Part shown: one piece after another, positions 1 through 10,740 of the stretch
Numbering within the stretch: position 1 is the stretch's first letter
Layout of the letters: the number at the start of each line of letters is the position of its first letter
DNA from: Imbricaverruca yamaguchii
Lineage: Eukaryota; Arthropoda; Thecostraca; Neoverrucidae
NCBI GenBank assembly: GCA_034440575.1
Contig: JAOTOL010001615.1
Location: 1,648,001 to 1,712,000, forward strand
Direction of reading: 5' to 3'
DNA: 64,000 nucleotides
Position numbers and translations under genes: made by a program
Notes under the pieces: model-generated
Told to the model about the DNA's origin: nothing
What the model saw: only the letters and a program-made list of their open reading frames with translations
The model's database searches: none

Positions 1-1964
1 ATGCATTATTTGGCTGATCACTTTCAATATCTTCGTTTTGTCTGTTTCATCTGTGTTGTCTTGCTGTTGCTTCAATTTGCATGGTAGGTTTGGCGTCTGG
101 AGCTTATTGGCGTCCCCTGTCGGCAGAGCTACTGATGTCGCCAACTCACGCCAATTCGCCAGTGGCGTCTTTCATGTCGTCACATGTCGACTAGATACGG
201 TGTGACGTATGCATGATGTGGTAGCACGTGTGCAGTTGTGGCCGGCCCGGTGAGTTTTGACTTGCGTCAGGTGCACCGCACTGCCGCCTACACCAGGGCC
301 GTGTGCTGTTTATAAACAAACGCGTCGGCCGTCCGGGGCTCCCAGCCCGGACGCCGCGTTCACCAGTGGTGGCTGCACCAGGCAGAGGGTACTGTTCATG
401 GTCGGGTCGACCGTCGCCATGTTGCCGTTGACCCAGCCTGCTGTTTCTTTTGCACACCAAAGTATTGGCCGGGAATGTGAGCGGCCGAGCCATCCTCATG
501 CGTAGGCGATGCTGACTGATGACCTGGGGGCATACGAGCAGTGATCCGATAGCAGCAGTCCAGTGAACAGTACGATCAAAACCGGTCCAGAGCGGGACTT
601 CGTCTAGCAAGTCTTGCCTGGGGGCCGCTGCGATGCAATGGACGCAAATGGGCCAAATCCAAGCCTTTCGAGCCCCTCACCTACCTCCACAAGAAATGCT
701 CAAGTAATGATGAGTCCGACTGAAGTGGGGAGTGGATGGCACGGCCCCCGCAGTTGACACATCGGAGGAGGCTCTGGTCCAGATGCCGCGTCCGGTCCTC
801 ATTTGCGTCATTTTCGTCGCGATTGCACGAATTACGCGTCCATAAATCCTGGCCGACTGTGAGATGTAGGTCACCGCTTGTTTTGCACCGGTTTTTATGC
901 AACGGCTGCCCGAGAAAAAGGCGCCTGTCGGCCATGTTGTTTTCCCAACACTCGAGACAACAATTTACCCGCCGGCGACTCGGCAAGATGCCGTCCCGAG
1001 ATAGGTGGCACGATGTCGACATTCCGCACGGAGCGCGGAATCACAGCTGGATTCCACCTTTTTGTTGGACGGCGTGTTGACAGACAAGCATAACTCATGA
1101 AGAGTAAGTATCCGGATTATTACGCCTAGTAACACCGGTGGCTCAACGATGATAGTTACATTGGAATCTTCACAACCCAGAGTGTCCCACCAGTTCTTGC
1201 GCCGTTGAACTGATGCGCCAAAAAGTGCTTTCTCCTGACACAACTTGCGTTCAGTGCTTAATTCTTGCCTACAATGAGATGGATGATACCACCTACAACC
1301 TACTAGCTACTATCTTTTTGCGGCATCGTAGGGACGAGGGAATAACCTCTCCCTATTATATTTATTTTTCTTCATTAAAAACTGCATTCCATTGAAGCCG
1401 GCCCTTACATTATTGGCTTATCGCTCTTGCACTGGCGGATCTGGGATTTTCGGACGCAGGAGTGTTAATTTTGAGAAGGCGCCTACCAGAGCTCGAGGGT
1501 CATCTACATCAGGGACCTAAATGTGACGAATTCAACCCAAAATTCAGAAACCGGTCCAGCAAGCCGGCCGGTTCACGGTCGTACTGGGTGTTTTTTTGGG
1601 TCTCATGGGGAGGGCTAGCCATTCGCCCCCCCGGATATGTCCCTCGCGCGGACCTATCGGTGATACGTTCTGACCGGCGGCGTCAGTTTGCGGTGTCCAA
1701 GGTGCCGTGCAGCATTGTCGGTGCGGTACATACTGATTGCCTGCATCCGACTTACCCATGAGCGAAGGCGTCACCTTGGACGTACCCCCTCTTTTCGGTT
1801 AGTATTAGGGGATGAATAATCAATTGTTCAATTGGTACGGTTCTTCTGCTTCCTATCATAAATCAAGTTTTCTGTGATTTATTCCCGTTAACTCGCTTTT
1901 ACACCTGACAAAATGAGGATTGTAGCACGGCATGATGTAACACATACATTGACCCCTTTGCATT
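1..1964. other. Unique sequence, no recognisable gene
   Basis: I see no conserved protein motif, RNA gene or repeat family here. Moderately GC-rich patches occur near 230-520 and 1560-1740. The open frames in them are short, have unremarkable composition and resemble no family known to me. Confidence 0.5.
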
Positions 1965-2146
1965 GGGGCGGGGATGGCCGAGTGGTTAAAGTGTTGAGCT
2001 CTTGGTACCAAAGGTCCCGGGTTTGGCACTCGCATCACTCGGGACATTTCCCAATCCCGCAACCCACCGGCGAAACAGTGTGGGCGGCGCCGTTAGCCGT
2101 GATCGTGCGTAAAGTGCGTCAATAACCACCCGATAAGAAAACAAAC
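1965..2146 (+). mobile_element. tRNA-derived SINE, family 1, copy 1
   Basis: The head has a box A-like TGGCCGAGTGG and a box B-like segment around GGGTTTGGCACTC, like the 5' part of a class II (Leu/Ser-type) tRNA. It is followed by a GC-rich body containing GTGTGGGCGGCGCC and an A-rich tail ending in ACAAAC. The same architecture occurs at 37335-37513 (+) and 59487-59665 (-), which establishes a family. No clear target duplication remains around this copy, and box B has drifted, so it is probably the oldest of the three. Confidence 0.85.
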
Positions 2147-2275
2147 TTCACACGAAGTTGTCTTGTCGACTGATCTTCGGCATATGCCATTGTTTGTCTA
2201 ACGATGATATGGGCTCCCATTATCGATGCAGTCGATACCCCCATAAACCAGAATACCCAACTTATCGGTAATAGG

Positions 2276-2284
2276 TGACCTTGA
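2276..2284 (-). promoter_or_regulatory. Extended nuclear-receptor half-site
   Basis: On the minus strand this reads TCAAGGTCA, the extended half-site bound by monomeric receptors of the FTZ-F1/SF-1 and ERR type. An AGTTCA half-site lies directly upstream of the AGGTCA core on that strand (2282-2287), forming a DR0. A single 9-mer can occur by chance. It is listed because a dense half-site cluster follows 360 bp downstream. Confidence 0.25.
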
Positions 2285-2645
2285 ACTTTGTGACGTATAT
2301 TCAGACGAACTATGAGACTTGCATCAATAAGTTTTACATCCTTTTTTGTTAAGCATACGTTTTATAGAACCCCTTGATATTTAATTGTTAGACCCCTCGT
2401 AGTTTTCCAGTGGGAGACAACTTGCCTGAAATCCGCCCATTCCGAAAATTTGAAAAGCATAGAAGCCATGGAGAACGCTCGCCTATATGAGGTATTCAAC
2501 ACGCGCCCGGGAAGGCCTCAGAAAATTTCGCGCACTGGAGGGGGCGGATTACGCCCCCTAAGATTTCGGCTCCTATCAAAATTGGAGCAACGAAATTCGC
2601 AGGGTGGATGAGTACGGGAGTCAACTCTATTTTGTGCAGATTTCA

Positions 2646-2847
2646 TGACCTTAGGTCAATATCTTCCAGGTCAAACGAGGTCAGAATGTCAACATTTTCT
2701 GGTTTTGCGTGGCTTGGCTTGTCATTACTATGGATTGCTGTGATTGTGTTCAAATGCTCCAAAATGGGCATCAATGATGTTTTGGACATTATTAAGGAAG
2801 CAATACAGATGTTACACCCGGCATTTGACCTCAGGTCACCTATATAA
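2646..2847 (+). promoter_or_regulatory. Cluster of AGGTCA half-sites with TATA box
   Basis: Six perfect AGGTCA half-sites fall within 193 bp. 2646-2658 is TGACCT-T-AGGTCA, an everted repeat with 1-bp spacing. 2668-2683 is AGGTCA-AACG-AGGTCA, a direct repeat with 4-bp spacing (DR4). 2826-2838 is TGACCT-C-AGGTCA, a second everted repeat. TATATAA follows 2 bp later (2841-2847), with an Inr-like TCATT at 2863. A perfect half-site is expected about once per 2 kb counting both strands. DR4 and everted repeats are bound by nuclear-receptor dimers in known systems. Function here is inferred, and no convincing ORF follows. Confidence 0.4.
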
Positions 2848-3484
2848 CAGCACTTTATCTGATCATTACCTGTTCCAGTTACCGAAGCCGTGCCACCCTC
2901 CAGACTACTCAGACAACAATGACAAACAGTAGTTTTCAGAATGCGTAGGGATTAACATGTAAGGTGACATCAATCACATGACAGTCATTTGCATTTATGA
3001 CAGCATTTGAGTTGACCAAGTTTGGTTCCATTAAACTGCCATGAACGTGACCTGACTTAACCTCGGTGACCTAACATGACTGTGAAACTATAAAGCATAA
3101 CAATATACATCAAACAAGTTGCCAGTGTTGCCAAGAACACTTCCCTTTTGCCAATATGCGGGAAGCGCATCAGTGCCGAGTTTTTTGGTCTGGCGCTTAT
3201 AAAATATTTTTACTTTAACGGACCCTAACTCGAAAAATGTTCGGCCGATTTACGTTTTTCTTGCTTTAAACAACACGCGGGTCATTTCGAAGCATGTACG
3301 CAAACAATAGCGTATATCGCCCGGTAAAATCTGGAGTTATCTACGAAAAACCAGAGGTGAGCGGATTTCGCCCCCCTCCAGGGCACGTGTTAAAAGCAAA
3401 ACGCTTTTTATTTGGGAACCAAATCATGCCCGTTTGTATTTCTGCCATCAAGTTGATCAATTTCAATGTGCTAGGGTTTACGGA

Positions 3485-3514
3485 AGGTCACGAGTTCATG
3501 GGGTCACGAGGTCG
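3485..3514 (+). promoter_or_regulatory. Ladder of four receptor half-sites at 8-bp steps
   Basis: AGGTCA, AGTTCA, GGGTCA and AGGTCG follow one another in the same direction, each separated by 2 bp (CG, TG, CG), so three DR2 arrangements overlap. DR2 elements are known targets of several receptor dimers. More half-sites lie at 3048-3053 and 3067-3072 (both TGACCT). It could also be a decayed short tandem repeat. Confidence 0.35.
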
Positions 3515-5411
3515 AACGTGAGTAATCTTGATATTTTATCACGGATGTGCTTTCTTTTTAATCATTTTTCTCCTCAAAAGTGCATAATATGTCACACTTT
3601 TTCTTCATTATCATTGCTGTTACTTCATTTAGTGAAGCAACATCATTGCTGGATGGGGGGACTGGAGGCATTTGGTCCAGCAGTTTTTCCTATAAAAATG
3701 CCTTGCCACTAAACATTTTCAAAGAACAAACGACGTGAAAATTCCATGCAAAGGTTCAGTACATATTTGTACGCTACATGTCTCGTCTAGTTCCTCTTTA
3801 TACTTTACACTTTACATGCTTTATACTTGTAATATTTACACAAGTATCACGAGATGGTAAGCACATTACCCCATGTTGCATGGTAACACAAATGTCAGCC
3901 TAGATTACTACCTTCAACGGAATACTAGTTTTAGTGTGTATCTATGCATGAAAGGCATGTCTTTGTGATGACTGGTCAGACAATTCCAGTTTACCACTCC
4001 TACCCACACAAGATGCTGCAACTGGGAAATTCAACCTGTCACAAATGACTACACTATTCGGTTAACGTTTACAACAGTGCCACCCAATGTCATGCCTCAT
4101 GATTAGGCACAGCGTTGATCTCCACTCCGCATTGTTTAGTTATGGCACTGTAGCACGGCCTGTTGATGTTGTAAGACAGTGGGACACGTCGCACGTTCAA
4201 CACAATCGTCCACACAATCAGTAGCAATGTCTCGTGTATGGTCCAGTTGGTAGCTACCCTTACGGGAGGTGCTCGGCAAGTTACTCCTGTGTCGTAGACA
4301 CGCACTTTCATGTCCATCTCTGACCTCCACGACAGTCGCCTGAGACGCTTCAGTGATCAGCTGTACCGCTCTGTCAACAGCCTGCGTGGGCGCGTGATGC
4401 GCTGGAGTGCTGAGAGGTGTGTGGACGACGCATCTGCTATGCTGTCCTGCCGCATGGTGAGGGTTATCGGAGGATCGGAGATCGTCTAACTCTCCCAGCC
4501 GATGATCTCTGTGTAGTCCGCCGGCTCCCTCTGAACGGCAGCGGGACGGACGGAGTTGGCCCGGTGTTTCGTCCCTGAGCCGGCATCGCAGCACTGTAGT
4601 CGCCGTGCTCTCACGAGTTGCCGTGTCTCGGCCGACAGAGATGCAGGCAGCAGTTGTTCAGAGTGAGCCCGGCGGTTGTCGCGCTGTAGCACCGCGGCTC
4701 GCCAGCTGTGCCGCACGCTGATTGAGCTCTGTCACAACTTTAGTACGGCGACAAAGCAATGTTGAAAATGTCCATCTAGTCACCAGATGTTTTTCATCAA
4801 TGATAATTATGATGATATGATAATAGGTTATGTCAAGGTTATTTACGTTTGATATCAGCTAATGTAGTTCCTTAGCCTGCAATTTCTTTGAAGATTGCAA
4901 TGGAGAAAGTATGCACTTATGCAAGCAGTGATGATAATGGACTCGTAATAACCTACACACCTGTCAAGCAGGTGAACTCTCCTGGTAAAAAATTATTATA
5001 ATTTATGTGATTAAATGCCTAAAGATATATATATATTCCCCAACTACGCGTCTTAGATCTATGATTTGCATAAATCGCTGAACCGATCTTTTAAGGCCAA
5101 AATAATAGCTTACAGCATCAGGTAAATTTACCATGAAAACTTGAAATTCATATAAATGTCATGCGTCTTGCGCCAAGACGGGACTAGGTACGGGTTGCAT
5201 TTGTAGCAAACTTAACGTACCTGGATTGGGTTTAGGTGTCCTGGCACGAATATGGGCCGGGCTTGGCTGAGAATATTGGACCCATCTCGAACTGTGCCAC
5301 TTATCCGCCAGTTCATCCCAACCCAGCCATTTGACCCCGGCCGCCAGGAGCAGTGGCACCGTCTCACCCATGCTCAGCTATTGCTCCTGCACGACAGCAC
5401 CGATCTTGCGC
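3515..5411. other. Mostly unique sequence; one weak exon-like block
   Basis: No identifiable gene. 4336-4456 (+) is open for 40 codons between an AG (4334-4335) and a GT (CGCATG|GTGAGG, GT at 4457). It encodes an Arg-rich, helix-like peptide starting SRLRRFSDQLYRSVNSLRG, unlike any family I know. It might be an internal exon, but the upstream polypyrimidine tract is poor. The remainder is AT-rich and featureless. Confidence 0.3.
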
Positions 5412-5588
5412 TATGTGGTGCTGGTGTTGTCTGGTTCTGCTCTGGCGTCGTGTGGTGTTGGCACTGTGTAGTGCTGGTATTGTGTGGTGGTGTTCCTGTG
5501 CCGTGTGGTGCTGTTCTTGCGTCGCGTGGTGCCGTTGTTGTGTGGTGCTGGTGTTGTGTGGTGCTGCTCTGGCGTTGTGTGGTGCTGT
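5412..5588. repeat. Degenerate (GTGTGGTGCTG)-type minisatellite
   Basis: Imperfect units of about 15 bp built on GTGTGGTGCTG with TT/CT-rich spacers. The low complexity keeps all frames open, giving His/Thr/Gln-rich and Cys/Val-rich artefactual peptides on opposite strands. Confidence 0.7.
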
Positions 5589-6065
5589 ATCAGCCCGGTC
5601 AAAGTCGATGTGCCGACACAATGCGCTCTGGACCGCTGTCTAGTCGGCAATACGCGGCCTGCTGACTGGACGCACCGTGCGGCAACCAACTCCAGCTCCT
5701 GATCCTCCCCGGAAGTTGCAGCCCAGTTGGAATGCATGGCTGCATAGTTAGATGTATTTAGAGTTGGTGAAGTCGTGGAGAACATTGCTGCAACTCTACG
5801 TCTTGCTTGGACTTTGTGCCGAGATGCTAGGCGGCGTTTTTATGAATGGGGAGTTGATGATTTGCTTGCTGTTAAATGCATGCAATGCATCCGATGTGTT
5901 ACCGCTTGATGAACATCACGACATTGGCATTCGGACGGGGACGTACGCTGCATCGAACTTAAAGATGATTTATATTTGGTGTTTCAGTCCTTGCTATTGT
6001 GCTTGTATTTACGAACATATCGTCGTGGTCCGTCACGTTAGTTCAGCGTTAAAGTAATGGCTTTT
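5589..6065. other. Unique sequence, nothing recognised
   Basis: A 101-codon open frame on + (5752-6057) has no motif I recognise and ordinary composition. Confidence 0.4.
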
Positions 6066-6148
6066 CGTTAGGTGTGAGGTATGGGCGCTGTATAACCACT
6101 GCAGTTGATGCGCCCTAAAACCCAAATAACTAACGTTAGGTGTGAGGT
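6066..6148 (+). mobile_element. 5'-truncated retroelement tail with target duplication
   Basis: A 53-bp insert (6081-6133) ends in CCCAAATAACTAA and is bracketed by a perfect 15-bp direct repeat, CGTTAGGTGTGAGGT, at 6066-6080 and 6134-6148. This is the mark of target-primed reverse transcription with severe 5' truncation. A similar CCCAAATAACTAAC tail occurs near 55843-55862. Confidence 0.75.
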
Positions 6149-6607
6149 GTCGAAACGAGTACTGTAGGAAGTCGAAATTCCATATGGAAACAATGTCGCT
6201 GAACATAACTTTTAAGCTCATCTAGCACAATTTTCATCAAACAACGTACTCATACGTGCGTCTTTTTCGTTTGATTGGAGATACGTAATTTATCGATAAC
6301 TATTTTAGCGATAATGATACAAAATACCTATCCTTATCAATTGATATTGTATTACAGACCACATCATAGATAATCCTTTTGCATGGAATGGTGTTTTCAG
6401 ATGTTTTAGCACCACAATCCGCAATGGTGAATATAAGGATGATACCTATGGACAAAATACGGTTACAATTTGATATGAAGACTTCGTGAAAACTCATCAC
6501 GAAGCACGATGTCGATACTTCTTTGGGAAAGATTTTCAGTCAATGCTTACCAAGTGGTATATTCCACTATATTTCGCGAGTAATTTATCGCTGCGTCAGT
6601 TACACCC
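6149..6607. other. AT-rich unique sequence
   Basis: No gene or repeat recognised. It leads into the long (TA)n array. Confidence 0.4.
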
Positions 6608-7199
<592 letters not shown>

Positions 7200-7340
7200 A
7201 ATGTATACATATATGTATATATGTATATATATACACGTGGGTGTCTGTGTGTGTATGTATGCATGTGTGTATGTATGTATGTATGTACGTATGTATGTAT
7301 GTACGTATGTATGTATGTATGTATGCATTGATGTATGTAC
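7200..7340. repeat. (GTAT)n/(TGTA)n microsatellite
   Basis: A tetranucleotide GTAT tract with ATAC, TGTG and ACGT variants continues from the (TA)n array, so the two form one compound microsatellite. Confidence 0.9.
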
Positions 7341-8766
7341 GCATCGATAGCAGAACATGACGTGTTTTGCCAGTATTAATTTATGAGGAAGCTAGGAAGT
7401 TATTATTTTTGACATGTAGCCACCATGTTGAACACCATGTACCACATTTCCTCAACCTTTTATGCCACACACTTCTAGTTGTCTCCGTTTTTCCACCTCC
7501 CCTCCCCATCCCCCATACCTGAGTTACATCCATGCACATAGTGCACATTGCACACAAGAGGTGACGAAGGTCATGCACATTGCACACAAGAGGTAACAAA
7601 GATAAGAACCGAAAGCGCGACCAGGACCGACAGGCTTTTTGACTGTTCTTTTGATTATATGCCGGTCTTTCAACCGGTCCACCTTCCGTTTTATACATTT
7701 TTATACGTCAGCTTAATAAGAATTTTGGTGGTCACAATCATCATGAACTTATGAGGCCCATTTCAACATTCCAGCGAGGATTTGCCATACGCTTGTAACA
7801 ATTTGATGATCAATCTGTTTGTTGAGTTGAAGGGACAGGGAAGATGATTGCACGAAGTTGAGCGTAGCTTAGGAGAACTGCTTAAGAAAGTATAGATAAA
7901 CTGGAACCATACCTAAATAATTTAGCTTCATCCGTAACCAAACGTGTCCAATAACAGAGCTGTCAAGAGGATCCGCCATAGCATTTGGAGCACGTCACCA
8001 GCTAATTTTCACATTCCTGCTGTTTCACATTCCTGCTGATAGTATAGCCATTCCTGGCTATACTATCTTCTTTTCTGCCATCCTTGTTTAATGCTGGTCA
8101 TGCATTTATTGTGAGTATTGCATGGAGTGTGAGTTGGCATTTACTTGTCTGGTGCCTTTTCCAGTTCATTGGTGTACGTGATTATCCATATTTGTTGTAT
8201 GGTACATTGGTTAAACCAAGCCAGCCACAGTCACAACGAATTATGCTTTAATGAGAGTGCAGGCTGAAGTTTAAATTCGACACAGGACACGATATTAAGG
8301 CAGATCATTTAGGTATATTGCCTTTAAAGTAGATAACCGGGTATGGGACTTGGCGTACATCTGTTGTTGGCAGTGCAACACCAATAACTTGGAATTTTAA
8401 CATTAGTCCAATGCATTGCATGGAAAGGATCGGCTCAAAGCTGACCAGCAACACTGATAATTGTGATGGTAGCATGAATAATTCTTAAATACTTACACCT
8501 ATGTAGTTTGTCATGGGTCTTGAAGACTGTTGAATATACCAGTTTTGATGTGTAGATTTGGTAGCGATTTATCATGATTATTTAATTACAGTGCACCATT
8601 CTGCGATTATCGAATGCTGAATGAATGAAAAATTAGTGCTACTACGTTTGCTGCTTTCTTATATAGAGAATGGTATATAACAGGCATTAACATTTGTGCT
8701 TGAATATTTCTGATGTAGCAATCATGTTGTTATCAATTCGTTAATTACACAATTTTTTTTTGATGA
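7341..8766. other. Unique sequence with a small duplication and a hairpin
   Basis: A roughly 30-bp segment (TGCACATTGCACACAAGAGG core) is duplicated in tandem at about 7541-7605. 8038-8067 is a perfect 12-bp inverted repeat, GATAGTATAGCC / GGCTATACTATC, around a 6-base loop. No gene recognised. Confidence 0.5.
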
Positions 8767-8913
8767 GGTTTGTTTTTAATCCATGTTCTGGGAGGGAATC
8801 GGGCCTTCCAAGGTGATGTGAACTGCCTACTTGACCCTAATTGGCACGTGCATCTGCATCAGCAATCTTGCGATCAAGAGTCCGAAGCTCTACCAACCGA
8901 GCTACCGCGCCCC
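8767..8913 (-). mobile_element. tRNA-derived SINE, family 2
   Basis: Read on the minus strand, the head GCGGTAGCTCGGTTGGTAG has a good box A, and GGACTCTTGATC resembles the anticodon region of tRNA-Lys. The body runs to a tail near 8767 (GGATTAAAAACAAACC on minus). The distal part recurs at 43709-43776 in the same orientation, confirming a dispersed family. Box B is eroded, so this is not a working tRNA gene. Confidence 0.7.
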
Positions 8914-9389
8914 GCCTGCCCTCGTCACCGATGGGAAGGCTGGCTCGGCGGCTCCTGTACCCATAAGAACGCCGATGGCGGACGTGGGTGTAGATCCGAA
9001 TCGGGCTGTTGTACCAAGACCGCTATCTAATCAAGACATTAGAATTGCATCAGGGCTGACAGCTCATGTCACGCTGTGGTTTTGATTGGATAAAACCGTG
9101 TTTGCAATCAGTGACGCAACGCTGATTTCTGAAAGGGCTTAAAAATATAATGATACAAAGAAAGGTCCCGGCGTGCGGAGTGCCGAAACTTGAATTTTGC
9201 TTGATGAAGATTTCAAAGATTGTCGTTTAATCGAGAGCATTTTGTGGTGCTAAGGGAGGGAGGTGCTCCCTCTTTATCTGCGTCTCTGCTTGTAAATTGC
9301 TGGTTAACCTATTTCGGTAACAAATTGGATTTTAAAAGACTAGTGCTATTCGCCGTTTCATTTCATTGCTTCATCCGCCCCTAAGCTGC

Positions 9390-9397
<8 letters not shown>
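8914..9397. other. Unique sequence, nothing recognised
   Basis: GC-moderate sequence that becomes AT-rich towards the (TA)n array. No supported feature. Confidence 0.4.

Positions 9398-9460
<63 letters not shown>
9398..9460. repeat. (TA)n microsatellite
   Basis: About 31 uninterrupted TA units, directly abutting the fold-back element at 9468. Confidence 0.95.
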
Positions 9461-9463
<3 letters not shown>

Positions 9464-9467
9464 ACAC

Positions 9468-9651
9468 TTCAACAGTTTTGCATCGTCCCTTTGTCAAAAT
9501 ATGGTTTCATACACTTCAATTGATTTTTAAAAAAATAGTTTCCCCAGTTTTGCTGTCATGACAGCAAAAACTGGCTAAACTATTTTTTTTTTTAATCAAT
9601 TGAAGTGTATGAAACCATATTTTGACAAAGGGACGATGCAAAGCTGTTGAA
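9468..9651. repeat. 184-bp near-perfect palindrome (fold-back element)
   Basis: Two arms of about 92 bp are inverted around CTGTCAT|GACAG (centre 9558/9559) with no loop. The arms begin TTCAACAG and end CTGTTGAA and share long identical stretches, for example TTTCATACACTTCAATTGAT and its complement. Differences are few (AGTTTCC/GGCTAAACT, extra T bases). This is the structure of a fold-back MITE or a recent inverted duplication. It encodes nothing. It sits next to a (TA)n tract, the preferred target of TA-inserting DNA transposons. Confidence 0.9.
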
Positions 9652-10109
9652 TTATTAGGCAAGGATACTATCGTACTTATAAGTGTGTTTGGCCAGTTGT
9701 AACATCTTGCTAGTTGTGAGCGTCCAGGCAGTAACGAGACCATGGTGGCTGATGTGCTTGTCTGGAAATTGGAAACCATCCGCCGCCCGACCAGTAGCCT
9801 GACTTCGTCTCCAGATCCGAGGGTGTCGTAAGAGCTCCGTCAGCTGGAGGATTTGTCTCGAGATTGTAGGGTTCCGCAACAGTTCCCCGAGCCTGGGGAT
9901 TTGTCGCGAGCTCGCCGAGTGTCGCGGCGGGTCAGGTGCATTTCTCAGGCAGCTTATGAGTATTGTGGCTTGTCATCCCCGTGAGAGCGGACCTCGAGCG
10001 CGATGGGTCGCCCACGGCCCGTGCCAGCCAACCTCCATGGCAGATACAATCAACTCCGCGCCGACCAGACCGGTCCAGGTCACGTGCCGCGCCCAGGCCC
10101 ACCCGTTAC
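9652..10109. other. Unique sequence, nothing recognised
   Basis: A moderately GC-rich stretch runs from 9780 to 10110. The open frames are short and unfamiliar. Confidence 0.4.
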
Positions 10110-10740
10110 GGTGGCGTAGAGTTGTCTGTGGAGTCTATGCATGCCAGCCCGTGTCGGTGGTGTAGAGTTGTCTGTGGAGTCTATACAGGCTGGCCTGTGT
10201 CGGTGGTGTAGAGTTGTCTGTGGAGTCTATACAGGCCGACCTGTGTCGGTGGTGTAGAGTTGTCTGTGGAGTTTATACAGGTCGGCCCGTCTCGGTGGTG
10301 TAGAGTTGTTTGTGGAGTCTATACAGGCCGACCCGTGTCGGTGGTGTAGAGTTGTTTGTGGAGTCTATACAGGCCGACCTGTGTCAGTGGTGTAGAGTTG
10401 TCTGTGGAGTCTATACAGGCTGACCCGTGTCGGTGGTGTAGAGTTGTTTGTGGAGTCTACAGACAGACTCATGTCGGTGGTGTAGAGTTGTCTGTGTAGT
10501 CTATAAGTCTATACAGGCTGACCTGTATCAGTGGTGTATAGTTCTCTGTGGAGTCTATACAGGCTGACCTGTGTCAGTGGTGTAGAGTTGTTTGTGGAAT
10601 CTATACAGGCCGACCCGTGTCAGCGGTGTAGAGTAATATATGGAGTCCACCCAGGCCGCTGTGTGTCAGTCGTATAGGAGGGCTATGTAGTACATCCATA
10701 CCATCTGGTCATTGTGGTGTAGAGCTCTGGAGTCTCTGGA
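10110..10740. repeat. 46-bp minisatellite, about 14 copies
   Basis: The anchor GTAGAGTTGT recurs at 10116, 10162, 10208, 10254, 10300, 10346, 10392 and 10438 at exact 46-bp steps. It continues with units of 44, 54 and 46 bp and two degenerate units to about 10740. Each unit contains GGAGTCTATACAGGC and a CCGTGTCGGTGG variant. As 46 is not a multiple of three, frames stay open only briefly, which argues against coding. Confidence 0.97.

Noticed and set aside
1965..2050. tRNA-Leu/Ser gene
   Set aside because: Only boxes A and B and a partial tRNA fold remain, followed by a non-tRNA body shared with two other loci. It is a SINE head. The same applies to 8850-8913, 23341-23415, 37335-37420, 49557-49650 and 59580-59665.
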